From Desulfuribacillus stibiiarsenatis (GTDB lineage: Bacteria > Bacillota > Bacilli > Desulfuribacillales > Desulfuribacillaceae), in the NCBI RefSeq assembly GCF_001742305.1, contig NZ_MJAT01000003.1, positions 1 through 64,000 on the forward strand: DNA of 64,000 nucleotides. Direction: 5' to 3'. The notes under the pieces were generated by a model that did no database searches, was not told the DNA's origin, and saw nothing but the letters and a program-made list of their open reading frames with translations. Of the stretch, positions 11,710 through 20,945 are shown piece by piece. The position numbers and the translations under genes are program-made. The stretch's first letter is position 1. Every line of letters starts with the position of its first letter.

Positions 11710-11718
11710 TGCTATAAT
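11710..11718 (+). promoter_or_regulatory. rnpA extended -10 promoter
   Basis: TGCTATAAT (TG at 11710-11711, -10 hexamer TATAAT at 11713-11718) lies 30 bases before the rnpA start. No good -35 is visible at 17 bases, so the extended -10 TG is probably important. Confidence 0.5.
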
Positions 11719-11747
11719 GGTGAGTGTAATAGAATCGGGGTGTCAAT

Positions 11748-12092
11748 TTGCATAGAAAGCATCGTCTCTCAAAAAATGAAGACTATATTAAGGTGTATAA
11801 AAAGGGAAAATCCCTGGCTAACCGATTTTTTGTTTTCTACATATTCGATCGAAAAGATGCACAACCATTTCGATTAGGGATTTCTGTTAGTAAGAAGGTA
11901 GGAAATGCTGTCATACGTAACCAGGTCAAGAGGTACGTCAAAGCTGTAATCGAGAATTATATAGAGGCTATGCCTGTGGGCAAAGACTTTGTGCTCATTG
12001 CAAGAAACCCTGCGAACAAGATTAACTATCATGAGACAAAGGATGCAATTGGACATTTATTAAAGAAAAGTAAAGTAGTAGACAAGTTATAA
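11748..12092 (+). CDS. rnpA: Ribonuclease P protein component
   Basis: A 114-residue basic protein that assists the RNase P RNA in maturing tRNA 5' ends. The family signature appears as KKVGNAVIRNQVKRYVKAV near residues 50-68; the usual RNR is RNQ here. The start is TTG at 11748, supported by GGGGTG six bases upstream and by family length (about 115). It sits directly downstream of rpmH as usual, but a repeat-derived hairpin lies between them. Confidence 0.96.
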   Translation: MHRKHRLSKNEDYIKVYKKGKSLANRFFVFYIFDRKDAQPFRLGISVSKKVGNAVIRNQVKRYVKAVIENYIEAMPVGKDFVLIARNPANKINYHETKDAIGHLLKKSKVVDKL

Positions 12093-12126
12093 AAAGAAAT
12101 GAATATAAATATATGGGAGCGTTTCT

Positions 12127-12336
12127 ATGAAACGTATGGCACTTGTACTAATCTATTTATATCAGAATGTCATTTCACCGTTGAAGGGGCCATCATGTAG
12201 ATTTTATCCGAGCTGCTCCGAATACAGTAGACAGAGCTATATTAAGTTTGGTTTTATAAAAGGTACATACCTAACACTACGTAGGGTTGCGCGTTGTCAT
12301 CCTTGGAATCCAGGAGGTTTTGATCCTGTCCCATAG
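12127..12336 (+). CDS. yidD: Membrane protein insertion efficiency factor YidD
   Basis: A 69-residue protein with the three-cysteine YidD pattern: [18 protein letters not shown] and [13 protein letters not shown]. YidD associates with the inner membrane and aids YidC-dependent insertion. It sits in its usual slot between rnpA and yidC and ends six bases before the next open frame. Confidence 0.96.
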   Translation: MKRMALVLIYLYQNVISPLKGPSCRFYPSCSEYSRQSYIKFGFIKGTYLTLRRVARCHPWNPGGFDPVP

Positions 12337-12378
12337 GATGTAATGATAGATTTGGTACAATTACGAGGAGGAAGAGTT

Positions 12379-13134
12379 TTGTCACAAAGACGTTTTTCAA
12401 GCAAAGCAGCACTATTATTACTTTTAGTTTTCGTATCATCTATTTTCATGACAGGCTGTACAGTTGAACAGATGCAGCAAACAGAGTTAGATCGTAGTGG
12501 AATTTGGGGATCATTTGTAGGAATCTTATCTGATTTAATGGACTACGTAGGGGAAACATTAGGAAGTTACGGGGTTGCAATCCTTGTAGTAACCATTATC
12601 ATTCGTTTCATTACTCTCCCATTCATGATTAAGCAAATGAAGAGTATGAAAGCAATGCAAAGGCTACAACCGGAAATGACAAAACTTAAGGAAAAATATA
12701 AAGATAATCAGCAAAAGCTTAATGAAGAGACTATGAAGCTTTTCCAAAAGCATAATGTAAATCCATTAGCAGGTTGTTTGCCACTGATTATTCAAATGCC
12801 GATACTGATCGCTTTTTATCAATCGATTATGTACAATGTTCATATTCGTGAAGCGAGCTTTTTATTCTTCGAGCTAGGGCAAAAGGATCCGACTTACATT
12901 TTGCCAATATTAGCAGCACTGACTACTTATTTACAACAAAAGACTATGACGATTAGTCAAGATAACCCACAAGCAAAGGCGTTATTATACTTAATGCCAG
13001 CTATGATTTTATTCATCAGTGCAACTCTACCATCTGCATTAGGATTGTATTGGGTGTATAGTAACATATTCTCAATTGCTCAGAATTATTTCATGTATCG
13101 TGATACTGGCGTAAAGCAGGAGGCAGCGAAATGA
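12379..13134 (+). CDS. yidC: Membrane protein insertase YidC/SpoIIIJ
   Basis: A 251-residue lipoprotein insertase of the Gram-positive (Oxa1-like) type. The lipobox is FMTGC, giving acylation near residue 27. The first core segment is YGVAILVVTIIIRFITLPFM, where the Arg inside the membrane groove is the key residue, and hydrophobic segments follow to residue ~245. I place the start at TTG 12379, because GAGGAGGAAG ends seven bases before it; an ATG at 12343 lacks such a site. It overlaps jag by four bases (ATGA), so the two are translationally coupled. In spore formers it also serves engulfed-forespore functions (SpoIIIJ). Confidence 0.95.
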   Translation: MSQRRFSSKAALLLLLVFVSSIFMTGCTVEQMQQTELDRSGIWGSFVGILSDLMDYVGETLGSYGVAILVVTIIIRFITLPFMIKQMKSMKAMQRLQPEMTKLKEKYKDNQQKLNEETMKLFQKHNVNPLAGCLPLIIQMPILIAFYQSIMYNVHIREASFLFFELGQKDPTYILPILAALTTYLQQKTMTISQDNPQAKALLYLMPAMILFISATLPSALGLYWVYSNIFSIAQNYFMYRDTGVKQEAAK

Positions 13135-13760
13135 GAAAATTAGTAGAGAGCGCGAAGACAATCGATGAAGCGATTGCATTAGGTTTATCGAAATTGGGGC
13201 TTCAAAAAGAGGAAGTAGAAATTAATATCATAACTGAGCCAACCAAAGGTTTTCTTGGATTTGGTTCGAAAAATGCAGAAGTAGAAATTATCGTAAAAGA
13301 TAATCCAATTGCACAAGGGAAAAAAGTGCTATCAGAGATTTTTGGAGCGATGGACTTAAATGTACAGATTGAAGATTATAAAGAAGATGACCAAATTGTT
13401 TTTAACATTGTAGGCGATAATTTAGGAGTATTAATTGGCAGAAGAGGACAAACTCTTGACGCATTACAATATCTCCTGAATCTATCTGTTAATAAAAGTA
13501 AAGATTCAAATACACGATTCTTACTAGATGCAGAATCCTATCGTGAGAGAAGAAAAAAGACTCTTGAAAGTTTAGCTCAAAAGCTCGCGAATAAAGTTCG
13601 CAAATATAAAAAAGATGTTGTCCTTGAGCCTATGGCGCCATATGAGCGCAAGATTATTCACACGTATCTGCAGAATGAGAAAGGCATTTATACAAGAAGT
13701 CAGGGGCAAGAGCCGTTCCGTAAAATTGTGATTAGTGCCAAAAAACATACAGAAGTATAA
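13131..13760 (+). CDS. jag: RNA-binding protein Jag/KhpB (Jag_N-KH-R3H)
   Basis: A 209-residue cytoplasmic RNA-binding protein. The Jag N-terminal domain is at about 1-50, with the typical TKGFLGFGSKNAEV. The KH domain follows (IGRRGQTLDALQYLLNL, about 103-119), then an R3H domain (SYRERR and ERKIIHTYLQ). Homologues (KhpB/EloR) affect cell elongation and small-RNA binding. It is co-transcribed with yidC, as nearly always in Bacillota, and is followed by a strong terminator. Confidence 0.95.
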   Translation: MRKLVESAKTIDEAIALGLSKLGLQKEEVEINIITEPTKGFLGFGSKNAEVEIIVKDNPIAQGKKVLSEIFGAMDLNVQIEDYKEDDQIVFNIVGDNLGVLIGRRGQTLDALQYLLNLSVNKSKDSNTRFLLDAESYRERRKKTLESLAQKLANKVRKYKKDVVLEPMAPYERKIIHTYLQNEKGIYTRSQGQEPFRKIVISAKKHTEV

Positions 13761-13782
13761 TGAGAAATACTTAGTAAGATGT

Positions 13783-13818
13783 AAAACCACAACAAATAGT
13801 TGTGGTTTTATCTTTTTT
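13783..13818 (+). terminator. Terminator of the rnpA-yidD-yidC-jag operon
   Basis: AAAACCACAAC pairs perfectly with GTTGTGGTTTT (13799-13809), followed by ATCTTTTTTT. Confidence 0.88.
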
Positions 13819-13910
13819 TATGGATAGAACTGGTGTAATATAAAGTTTTAAGGGAAATATGAAAATAATGAATTCTCGTTATTTCGTTATTATAGAAGGA
13901 AGTGTGTAAA

Positions 13911-15284
13911 ATGAACCAGGATACAATTGCAGCGATTGCTACTGCTATTGGAGAAGGCGGTATCGGTATAATCCGCGTAAGTGGTATAGATGCTATTCAC
14001 ATTGTGGATAAGATTTTTAAAGGAAAAGTTTCTTTATCCACAGTGGAAACTCATACGATACATTATGGTAAAATAACGAACCAAGATAATCAGATGATCG
14101 ATGAAGTATTAGTTTCTGTTTTTAAAGCACCAAGAACTTATACATCAGAAGATGTGGTAGAAATCAATTGTCACGGCGGAGTTTTACCTGTAACTAAAGT
14201 ATTAGAGCGTACGATTGAAGCAGGAGCACGCTTAGCAGAGCCAGGCGAATTCACAAAAAGAGCATTTCTCAATGGCCGTATCGATCTAAGTCAAGCAGAG
14301 GCTATCATAGATGTCATCCGCTCTAAAACGGATCTGTCATTAAAGGCTGCAATGTCACAGGTTCAAGGAAAGCTTTCGAATGATATCGCGAATTTACGCA
14401 ATAAAATGATTGAACTTATGGCTCATATAGAGGTTACGATAGATTATCCAGAACATGATGTAGAAGAGGTTACAAAAGATCGTGTAGTAAATACATCAAA
14501 AGAGGTAGTAGTAGAAATCGACAAGCTTCTAGAAAACTCAGAACAAGGAAAGATTATTAGAGATGGGATATCAGCAGTGATTGTAGGAAGACCAAATGTA
14601 GGAAAGTCATCACTACTTAATGCCATACTTCGAGAAAATCGTGCCATCGTTACAGATATCCCTGGCACAACTAGGGATATCCTAGAAGAGTACATAAATG
14701 TAAAAGGTATTCCCGTTCGAATTATAGATACGGCAGGCATTCGAGAGACAGAAGATGTTGTTGAGAAGATTGGCGTAGAACGTTCTAGAAAAGCAATGGA
14801 AGACGCAGATTTAACACTATTAATCTTAAATGCATTTGAAGAGCTTCATGAATATGATATAGAGCTTTTAAAGGCGATTGAGGAAAAGCACGCAATTATT
14901 GTATTGAATAAAACAGATTTACCGCAAAAAATTTCTAAAGATAGTATTAATAGCTATCTAAAGAATCAACCGATTGTTTCGCTGTCTGCAAAAGAGGAAG
15001 AAGGAATCGAGGATTTGTATTCGGAAATTGAGCGCATATTTTTAAGTGGACAAATTCGCCAATCAGATTTTTCTTTTGTAACGAACACAAGGCATATTGC
15101 ATTATTAAAAAGTGCAAGAGCGTCGGTGCTTGACGTATTACAAGGGATTGAACAGGATATGCCTATGGATATTTTAGCGATTGACTTAAAGACTGCTTGG
15201 GATACCTTAGGCGAAGTGGTAGGAGAGACTGTAAGCGAGGGATTGATTGATCAACTATTCTCGCAATTCTGTTTAGGGAAGTAG
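13911..15284 (+). CDS. mnmE: tRNA uridine-5-carboxymethylaminomethyl GTPase MnmE
   Basis: A 457-residue GTPase which, with MnmG, modifies the wobble uridine (U34) of several tRNAs. The N-terminal tetrahydrofolate-binding domain is at 1-115. The G domain is inserted in a helical domain: G1 GRPNVGKSS, G3 DTAGIRET, G4 NKTD. The C-terminal FCLGK motif, with its catalytically important Cys, ends the protein. I chose ATG 13911 because AGAAGGAAG lies eight bases upstream; a GTG three codons earlier is less likely. mnmG and rsmG follow in the same direction. Confidence 0.97.
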   Translation: MNQDTIAAIATAIGEGGIGIIRVSGIDAIHIVDKIFKGKVSLSTVETHTIHYGKITNQDNQMIDEVLVSVFKAPRTYTSEDVVEINCHGGVLPVTKVLERTIEAGARLAEPGEFTKRAFLNGRIDLSQAEAIIDVIRSKTDLSLKAAMSQVQGKLSNDIANLRNKMIELMAHIEVTIDYPEHDVEEVTKDRVVNTSKEVVVEIDKLLENSEQGKIIRDGISAVIVGRPNVGKSSLLNAILRENRAIVTDIPGTTRDILEEYINVKGIPVRIIDTAGIRETEDVVEKIGVERSRKAMEDADLTLLILNAFEELHEYDIELLKAIEEKHAIIVLNKTDLPQKISKDSINSYLKNQPIVSLSAKEEEGIEDLYSEIERIFLSGQIRQSDFSFVTNTRHIALLKSARASVLDVLQGIEQDMPMDILAIDLKTAWDTLGEVVGETVSEGLIDQLFSQFCLGK

Positions 15285-15356
15285 TACGAGCTATATAGCG
15301 TATATATGTAAGGACAGAAGTTTATGTAAGGACAGAGTCTATCGTGGGGTGAAGGA

Positions 15357-17255
15357 ATGGAATACGTGGCCGGAGAATTTGACGTTATTGTTGTAGGGGC
15401 AGGGCATGCAGGATGTGAAGCAGCTTTAGCAGGCGCTCGAATGGGTTTAAGAACTTTAATCATTACGATTAATATGGATAGTATCGCTCATATGCCTTGT
15501 AATCCTGCTATTGGTGGTCCTGCTAAGGGCCATGTGGTAAGGGAGATTGATGCTTTAGGTGGAGAAATGGGTCATAATACTGACCGTACCAATATTCAAG
15601 TAAGAATGCTGAATACTGGAAAAGGACCTGCTGTACATGCATTACGTGCACAGGCAGATCGTCATTTATATGCAGCATCGATGAAACAGGTGTTAGAAAA
15701 TACCGAAAACCTTACGCTACGCCAGGGTTTAGTCGAGAAATTATTGATAGAGAACCTGACAATCCAAGGAGTTGTTCTTCAAACAGGAGCTAAGTATCTT
15801 GGAAAAGCAGTAATTATAACAACAGGGACATACTTAAAAAGTAGAATTATCATTGGTGATGTAAATTTCAGCAGCGGACCGAACGGTATGCTAGCATCAA
15901 ATAAGCTGTCTGAGAGCTTAGTGGAGCATGGAATACAGCTCGTGCGCTTTAAAACTGGAACACCACCTCGAGTGAATAAGAATACAATTGACTTCTCGAA
16001 AATGTCGATTCAACCAGGGGATCCAAGTTTTTTACCGTTCTCCCATGCACTTTGCGACTATAATCGACCTAAACATGACTGCTGGTTAACCTACACTACG
16101 GATAGAACGAAAGAAATTATATTAAGTAACCTTAATCGATCGCCTTTATACTCAGGGGCAATCGAAGGTACAGGACCTCGCTATTGTCCGTCTATTGAGG
16201 ATAAGATTGTTCGTTTTAGTGATAAGCCAAGCCACCAAATTTTCCTTGAGCCAGAAGGCGAGAATACTATTGAATATTATGTGCAAGGCTTCTCTACTAG
16301 CTTTCCAGAAGATTTACAAATAGAAATGTTACGCTCGATTGCTGGACTAGAAAATGTTCAAATGATTCGACCAGGCTATGCAATCGAATATGATGCTGTG
16401 ATTCCGACACAGTTAAAAGCAACATTAGAGCTAAAAGACATCGATGGACTATATACTGCTGGACAAATCAATGGCACATCAGGTTATGAAGAGGCTGCTG
16501 GCCAAGGGATTGTAGCTGGAATCAATGCGGTTCTGAAGATTCAAGGAAAAGAGCCACTGATTCTCGAACGTTCGGATGCATACATCGGTGTCATGATTGA
16601 TGACCTAGTGACTAAGGGAACGATGGATCCCTATCGTTTATTAACATCAAGGGCAGAATATCGCTTAATATTACGTAACGATAATGCAGATTTACGTCTC
16701 ACAGAAATGGGCTATAAAGTAGGCCTTGTGAAAGAGGAAGCATATCAGCGATTTACGCGTAAGAAAGCACTGATAGAACAAGAATTAGAGCGATTAGAGA
16801 GCATTAAGCTTCGACCGAATCTAGAGACAATTCAACAGCTCGAAGCGTTAGGGACCGCACCAATCGTCAATACGACATCATTACGAGAACTTTTACGACG
16901 TACTGAAATCGAGTATGACCATATTTTACAATTTGCCCCGATTGAGCAACCGTTGCCGAAGGAAGTCATCGAGCAAGTTGTGATTCAGACGAAATATGAA
17001 GGGTATATTAAGAAGCAATTGGAACAAATCGTGAAAAATAAAAAGCTAGAAAATCGCAGAATTCCTGAAGACATCGATTATATGAGTATATCTGGGATTG
17101 CACTAGAGGCAAGAGATAAATTGAATAAAATTCGCCCTCATTCCGTTGGACAAGCAGCTAGAATCTCAGGCGTGAACCCGGCAGATATATCAATATTATT
17201 GATCTACCTAGAGCAATTACGTAGAGGAGGTAGCAATTATCATGGACAATCTTAG
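15357..17255 (+). CDS. mnmG: tRNA uridine-5-carboxymethylaminomethyl enzyme MnmG (GidA)
   Basis: A 632-residue FAD enzyme, normal length. The dinucleotide-binding motif is [17 protein letters not shown] near residues 14-30. The family signatures [11 protein letters not shown] and [15 protein letters not shown] are present. It forms a complex with MnmE for U34 modification. The start ATG is preceded by GGTGAAGG. It overlaps rsmG by 14 bases. Confidence 0.98.
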   Translation: MEYVAGEFDVIVVGAGHAGCEAALAGARMGLRTLIITINMDSIAHMPCNPAIGGPAKGHVVREIDALGGEMGHNTDRTNIQVRMLNTGKGPAVHALRAQADRHLYAASMKQVLENTENLTLRQGLVEKLLIENLTIQGVVLQTGAKYLGKAVIITTGTYLKSRIIIGDVNFSSGPNGMLASNKLSESLVEHGIQLVRFKTGTPPRVNKNTIDFSKMSIQPGDPSFLPFSHALCDYNRPKHDCWLTYTTDRTKEIILSNLNRSPLYSGAIEGTGPRYCPSIEDKIVRFSDKPSHQIFLEPEGENTIEYYVQGFSTSFPEDLQIEMLRSIAGLENVQMIRPGYAIEYDAVIPTQLKATLELKDIDGLYTAGQINGTSGYEEAAGQGIVAGINAVLKIQGKEPLILERSDAYIGVMIDDLVTKGTMDPYRLLTSRAEYRLILRNDNADLRLTEMGYKVGLVKEEAYQRFTRKKALIEQELERLESIKLRPNLETIQQLEALGTAPIVNTTSLRELLRRTEIEYDHILQFAPIEQPLPKEVIEQVVIQTKYEGYIKKQLEQIVKNKKLENRRIPEDIDYMSISGIALEARDKLNKIRPHSVGQAARISGVNPADISILLIYLEQLRRGGSNYHGQS

Positions 17256-17979
17256 GATGAAAGTTCAAGAAAACTTTCAAAGCTTAATGGAAGGACATGG
17301 TGTGTCATTAACGGATAAGCAGCTCGACCAGTTTTATCAATACTACGTGATACTTGTTGAATGGAACGAAAAAATGAATTTAACGGGAATCACAGAAATA
17401 TCTGAAGTCTATATTAAACATTTCTACGATTCATTGACATTAGCATTATCATTTCCTAAGATTCAAGGGAAATTTACCGCCATCGATGTTGGAAGTGGCG
17501 CTGGTTTTCCAGGGATTCCACTGAAAATTGCGTTTCCTGAATTGGAGATTACGTTTCTTGACTCATTAATGAAACGAATTAATTTCTTAAAAGCCGTAAC
17601 AGAGCAATTAGGCTTGCAAAATTGTCATTTCGTCCATGGAAGAGCAGAAGAAATTGCCCAGGATGTTAAATTTCGCGAGAAGTATGATATATCTATTGCA
17701 AGGGCAGTCGCAAGGTTAGCTGTACTTAATGAACTCTGCTTGCCGTTTGTGAGAGTCAATGGCTCGTTCTATTCGATGAAGGGACCAGATATTGACGCAG
17801 AACTACTAGAAGCCAAGCAATCTATTAAGGTTTTAGGCGGAAAAGCAAATAAAACACAAGCGTTAGAGCTACCAGAGGGGCACGGCCAACGGAGTATTAT
17901 AGAAATTAAGAAAGTGTCACCAACACCAAAGAAATATCCTAGAAAGCCTGGTACACCAGCAAGGACTCCTCTCATATAG
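17242..17979 (+). CDS. rsmG: 16S rRNA (guanine-527-N7) methyltransferase RsmG (GidB)
   Basis: A 245-residue S-adenosylmethionine-dependent methyltransferase. The SAM-binding loop is [20 protein letters not shown] near residues 74-93. Loss of this enzyme is known to give low-level streptomycin resistance in other bacteria. The gene overlaps the end of mnmG, suggesting coupling. Its stop codon lies in the loop of its own terminator hairpin. Confidence 0.97.
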   Translation: MDNLRMKVQENFQSLMEGHGVSLTDKQLDQFYQYYVILVEWNEKMNLTGITEISEVYIKHFYDSLTLALSFPKIQGKFTAIDVGSGAGFPGIPLKIAFPELEITFLDSLMKRINFLKAVTEQLGLQNCHFVHGRAEEIAQDVKFREKYDISIARAVARLAVLNELCLPFVRVNGSFYSMKGPDIDAELLEAKQSIKVLGGKANKTQALELPEGHGQRSIIEIKKVSPTPKKYPRKPGTPARTPLI

Positions 17980-17990
17980 GGGAGTTCTTT
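17964..17990 (+). terminator. Probable terminator overlapping the rsmG stop
   Basis: GGACTCCTCT pairs with AGGGGAGTTC around CAT (some G-T pairs), followed by a short TTT run. The rsmG stop codon TAG is at 17977-17979, inside the hairpin. The weak T-run makes efficiency uncertain. Confidence 0.55.
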
Positions 17991-18007
17991 GCTGTGTTTA
18001 TGCGTCA

Positions 18008-18060
18008 GTGCAACTAAGGCAATCTCTTCCAAAGCTTGGCGAACATCTAGTTTTCTTTAA
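18008..18060 (+). repeat. Hairpin repeat (copy B) upstream of noc
   Basis: It starts GTGCAACTAAGG and ends CTAGTTTTCTTTAA, with an inner palindromic CCAAAGCTTGG. The interior closely resembles the reverse complement of the copy at 31161-31215 (shared CTCTTC and AAAGCTTGGCGAA). It ends 68 bases before the noc start and points the same way as the gene. Confidence 0.65.
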
Positions 18061-18128
18061 TCAATAGGAAGGAAAATAGGGCAACAGTAGCGAATAGATA
18101 TAGTACCTATGATTTAGGAGTGGTAACA

Positions 18129-18992
18129 TTGAAAGAACCAATTTCTCGTTTATTTGGTAGTAAGTGGGGACAGACGGTCGCAGAAGAAGTGGTAGAAAAA
18201 GAGGTAGCTGTGACAGAGCAAACGGATAAAATCAATCAAATCTTAGTCGCACTAATCGATCCTAGCCCATATCAGCCACGTACCGTTTTTGAGGATGATA
18301 AATTAGAAGAATTGTGCCAAACAATTAAGACGCATGGTATCATTCAGCCAATTGTTGTACGTAAAATGTCAAATCGTTATGAGTTAATCGCAGGGGAAAG
18401 AAGACTAAGGGCGGTTAAAAAACTTGGTCTCGAAACAATTCCGGCGATTATTCGTGATATGAATGATACGCAAGCAGCGTCTGTAGCACTGATTGAAAAT
18501 CTTCAACGTGAGGGACTTACTTCGATTGAGGAAGCTGTTGCTTACAAGAAGCTTATAGATATCCATGGATTAACCCAGGAAGCCCTTGCCCAAAGGCTTG
18601 GAAAAGGACAATCGACCATTGCGAATAAGCTTCGATTGATTCAGTTACCTGATGCTATTCAAGAGGGTCTAATGCAACGTTCAATCACAGAGAGACATGC
18701 TAGGGCGCTACTACAATTAAATGATGCTGAAGAGCAACAAATGAAGCTTTTCCAAGAGGTAGTTCAAAAGGGACTAACAGTTAAGCAATTAGAGAATAAA
18801 ATAGAACAGTTAAAAGCGAAAGAGGAAGAAAAACCTAAGGCAAAACGTACGGGTTTCTCTCGCGATGTACGGATTGCGAGAAATACGATTAATCAGTCGA
18901 TTGAAATGGTGAAAAAGATCGGCATGGCTTTGAACGTTGAAGAAGAAGATTTTCAGGAATTCTATCAGATTGTAATAAAAATTCCTAAATAG
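18129..18992 (+). CDS. noc: Nucleoid occlusion protein Noc
   Basis: A 287-residue ParB-like protein. The N-terminus from TTG 18129 is MKEPISRLFGSKW, matching the short amphipathic helix by which Noc binds the membrane. TTAGGAG lies eight bases before this TTG and supports it over a GTG at 18120. The CTP-binding motif GERRLRA is near residue 92 and a helix-turn-helix follows (LTQEALAQRLGKGQSTIANKLRL). The position between rsmG and parA, and the presence of a second ParB-like gene nearby (true ParB), both favour Noc. It blocks division over the chromosome. Confidence 0.93.
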   Translation: MKEPISRLFGSKWGQTVAEEVVEKEVAVTEQTDKINQILVALIDPSPYQPRTVFEDDKLEELCQTIKTHGIIQPIVVRKMSNRYELIAGERRLRAVKKLGLETIPAIIRDMNDTQAASVALIENLQREGLTSIEEAVAYKKLIDIHGLTQEALAQRLGKGQSTIANKLRLIQLPDAIQEGLMQRSITERHARALLQLNDAEEQQMKLFQEVVQKGLTVKQLENKIEQLKAKEEEKPKAKRTGFSRDVRIARNTINQSIEMVKKIGMALNVEEEDFQEFYQIVIKIPK

Positions 18993-19022
18993 AGAATATC
19001 AGTAAAAAATAGTGAACATTAC

Positions 19023-19053
19023 CTACTCAGGTTTAAGCTGAGTAGTTTTTTTG
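19023..19053 (+). terminator. noc terminator
   Basis: CTACTCAG (19023-19030) pairs perfectly with CTGAGTAG (19038-19045), followed by seven to eight T residues. Confidence 0.88.
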
Positions 19054-19158
19054 CCACTATGTATTTCCTATTAACTGTGAGATAATAGATGAACACATGT
19101 AATCGATTGAGTAAGCATTTTTGCTAGCTAATAAACGTTAGAAAACGAGGTGAAACGG

Positions 19159-19929
19159 TTGGCCAAAGTAATTGCCATAACCAATCAAAAAGGCGGGGTA
19201 GGTAAGACTACAACGGCAGTAAACTTAAGTGCTTGTTTAGCACAACTAGGGAAGAGGGTCTTAATTATAGACGCTGATCCTCAAGGAAATTCTACGAGCG
19301 GATTAGGAATTAATAAAGCAGATATTGAAAATTGTATCTATGATGTTTTAATTGAAGAGATTCATCCAATGGAGGCTGTCCAAGAGACTACAACCCCTAA
19401 CCTTTACATACTACCGGCTACAATTCAATTAGCAGGCGCGGAAATCGAATTAGTACCGATTATGTCGAGAGAAATACGTCTCAAGAGAGCAATTCAACAG
19501 CTTTCTGATAACTATGATTATATTATAATTGACTGTCCACCGTCACTAGGTTTACTTACAATCAATTCATTGACGGGATCTAATTCAGTATTAATTCCAA
19601 TCCAATGTGAATTTTACGCGTTAGAGGGGTTAAGTCAGTTATTAAATACAATACGCTTAGTACAGAAACATCTTAATACTACATTAGAGGTCGAAGGCGT
19701 ATTATTGACAATGTTTGATGCTAGGACGAACCTAGGGATTCAAGTCATAGATGAAGTTAAGAAATACTTCCAAGACAAAGTATACACCACTGTTATTCCG
19801 AGAAATGTTCGCTTAAGTGAAGCTCCAAGCCATGGCAAGCCAATTATTATGTATGATGGAAAATCGAAAGGTGCGGAAATGTATTTAGAGCTTGCTAAGG
19901 AAGTGATTGAGAACAATGAGCGTAACTAA
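19159..19929 (+). CDS. parA: Chromosome-partitioning ATPase ParA (Soj)
   Basis: A 256-residue Walker-type ATPase with the deviant Walker A KGGVGKTTT near residues 10-18 and DADPQGNST near 39-47. Soj works with ParB in origin segregation and also controls DnaA. The start is TTG 19159: GAGGTG lies six bases upstream and the resulting MAKVIAITNQKGG matches the family. A GTG three codons earlier is the alternative. It overlaps parB by 14 bases. Confidence 0.97.
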   Translation: MAKVIAITNQKGGVGKTTTAVNLSACLAQLGKRVLIIDADPQGNSTSGLGINKADIENCIYDVLIEEIHPMEAVQETTTPNLYILPATIQLAGAEIELVPIMSREIRLKRAIQQLSDNYDYIIIDCPPSLGLLTINSLTGSNSVLIPIQCEFYALEGLSQLLNTIRLVQKHLNTTLEVEGVLLTMFDARTNLGIQVIDEVKKYFQDKVYTTVIPRNVRLSEAPSHGKPIIMYDGKSKGAEMYLELAKEVIENNERN

Positions 19930-20779
19930 ATCAAACAAAGGTTTAGGAAAAGGCCTGGGGGCATTACTAGGCACAGAGACGATTTCTGACAAAGATCAAG
20001 TTTTGAATATCTCAATTAATGATATTCGTCCCAATCCGTATCAGCCGAGAAAAGTCTTCAACGATCAGGCAATCGCAGAATTATCTCAATCGATTATAGA
20101 GCATGGCGTTATACAGCCTATAATCGTGAAGAAGACATTACGTGGGTACATTTTGATTGCAGGAGAAAGACGGCTTCGTGCTAGCAAACTAGCTGGTTTA
20201 GATACAATTCCTGCTGTTGAAAGAGATTTTACCGATGAACAAATAAGAGAAGTTGCGCTAATAGAGAATCTGCAAAGGGAAGATTTGAATCCTATCGAGA
20301 TTGCAGATGCTTATGACAAGTTAATACGAGAGCTTGACTACACTCAAGAGCAGTTAGCTAAGCGAGTAGGGAAGAGTCGACCGCAAATTGCTAATTTCCT
20401 GAGACTGCTTCAACTTCCGGAAGAAATCAAGGATAATGTTTCACGTGGAACAATTTCCTATGGTCATGCTAGAGCTTTATTAGGAATTGAAAGCAAGCAA
20501 CATCAGAAACTATTAGCGGAACGAATTATACAAGAAAAACTTAGTGTTCGAGAAACAGAAGAAATCGTGCAGAATCTATCAAATGTTTCACGTGAAACAA
20601 AACAGAAGAAGAAAGTACGGTATCGTGATCCGAATATAGTAAGTTTAGAGAAACAACTGGAATATGTTTTAGGTACTGGAGTTAAGATTGTACCAGGGAA
20701 GAAAAAAAGCAAAATAGAAATCGAGTATTTTACTGACGAGGATTTGGAAAGAATACTAAAGATACTAGACACGAATTAA
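19916..20779 (+). CDS. parB: Chromosome-partitioning protein ParB (Spo0J)
   Basis: A 287-residue CTP-dependent DNA clamp that loads at parS and spreads, recruiting SMC. The N-terminal KGLGKGLGALLG is the ParA-activating segment. GERRLRA (about residues 81-87) is the CTP motif. The helix-turn-helix (QEQLAKRVGKSRPQIANFLRL) recognises parS. The ATG at 19916 is preferred over an upstream TTG because of family alignment. Two parS sites lie inside the gene. Confidence 0.97.
   Translation: MSVTKSNKGLGKGLGALLGTETISDKDQVLNISINDIRPNPYQPRKVFNDQAIAELSQSIIEHGVIQPIIVKKTLRGYILIAGERRLRASKLAGLDTIPAVERDFTDEQIREVALIENLQREDLNPIEIADAYDKLIRELDYTQEQLAKRVGKSRPQIANFLRLLQLPEEIKDNVSRGTISYGHARALLGIESKQHQKLLAERIIQEKLSVRETEEIVQNLSNVSRETKQKKKVRYRDPNIVSLEKQLEYVLGTGVKIVPGKKKSKIEIEYFTDEDLERILKILDTN
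20437..20452. other. parS: parS site (one mismatch)
   Basis: TGTTTCACGTGGAACA matches the Bacillus parS consensus TGTTTCACGTGAAACA in 15 of 16 positions. It lies inside parB. Confidence 0.75.
20584..20599. other. parS: parS site (perfect)
   Basis: TGTTTCACGTGAAACA is the exact 16-base palindromic parS consensus, inside parB as in B. subtilis. Confidence 0.95.
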
Positions 20780-20806
20780 CAACCAGTTATAGGGTTGTTT
20801 TTTCTT
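20778..20806 (+). terminator. parAB terminator
   Basis: AACAACC pairs with GGTTGTT (20793-20799) and TTTTTTC follows. The stem begins within the parB stop codon. Confidence 0.8.
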
Positions 20807-20945
20807 TATAAACAAAGCTATTAGTCATCAGAAATTACCAAACTGTGATGATGGATTAAAACATTACAGGACATGCTTTGGTTTTTTGGTAAAGAGCTGC
20901 TCTTTTCAGGGCTTAAATACTTCAGACTATAGAATGAGGTGTGAG

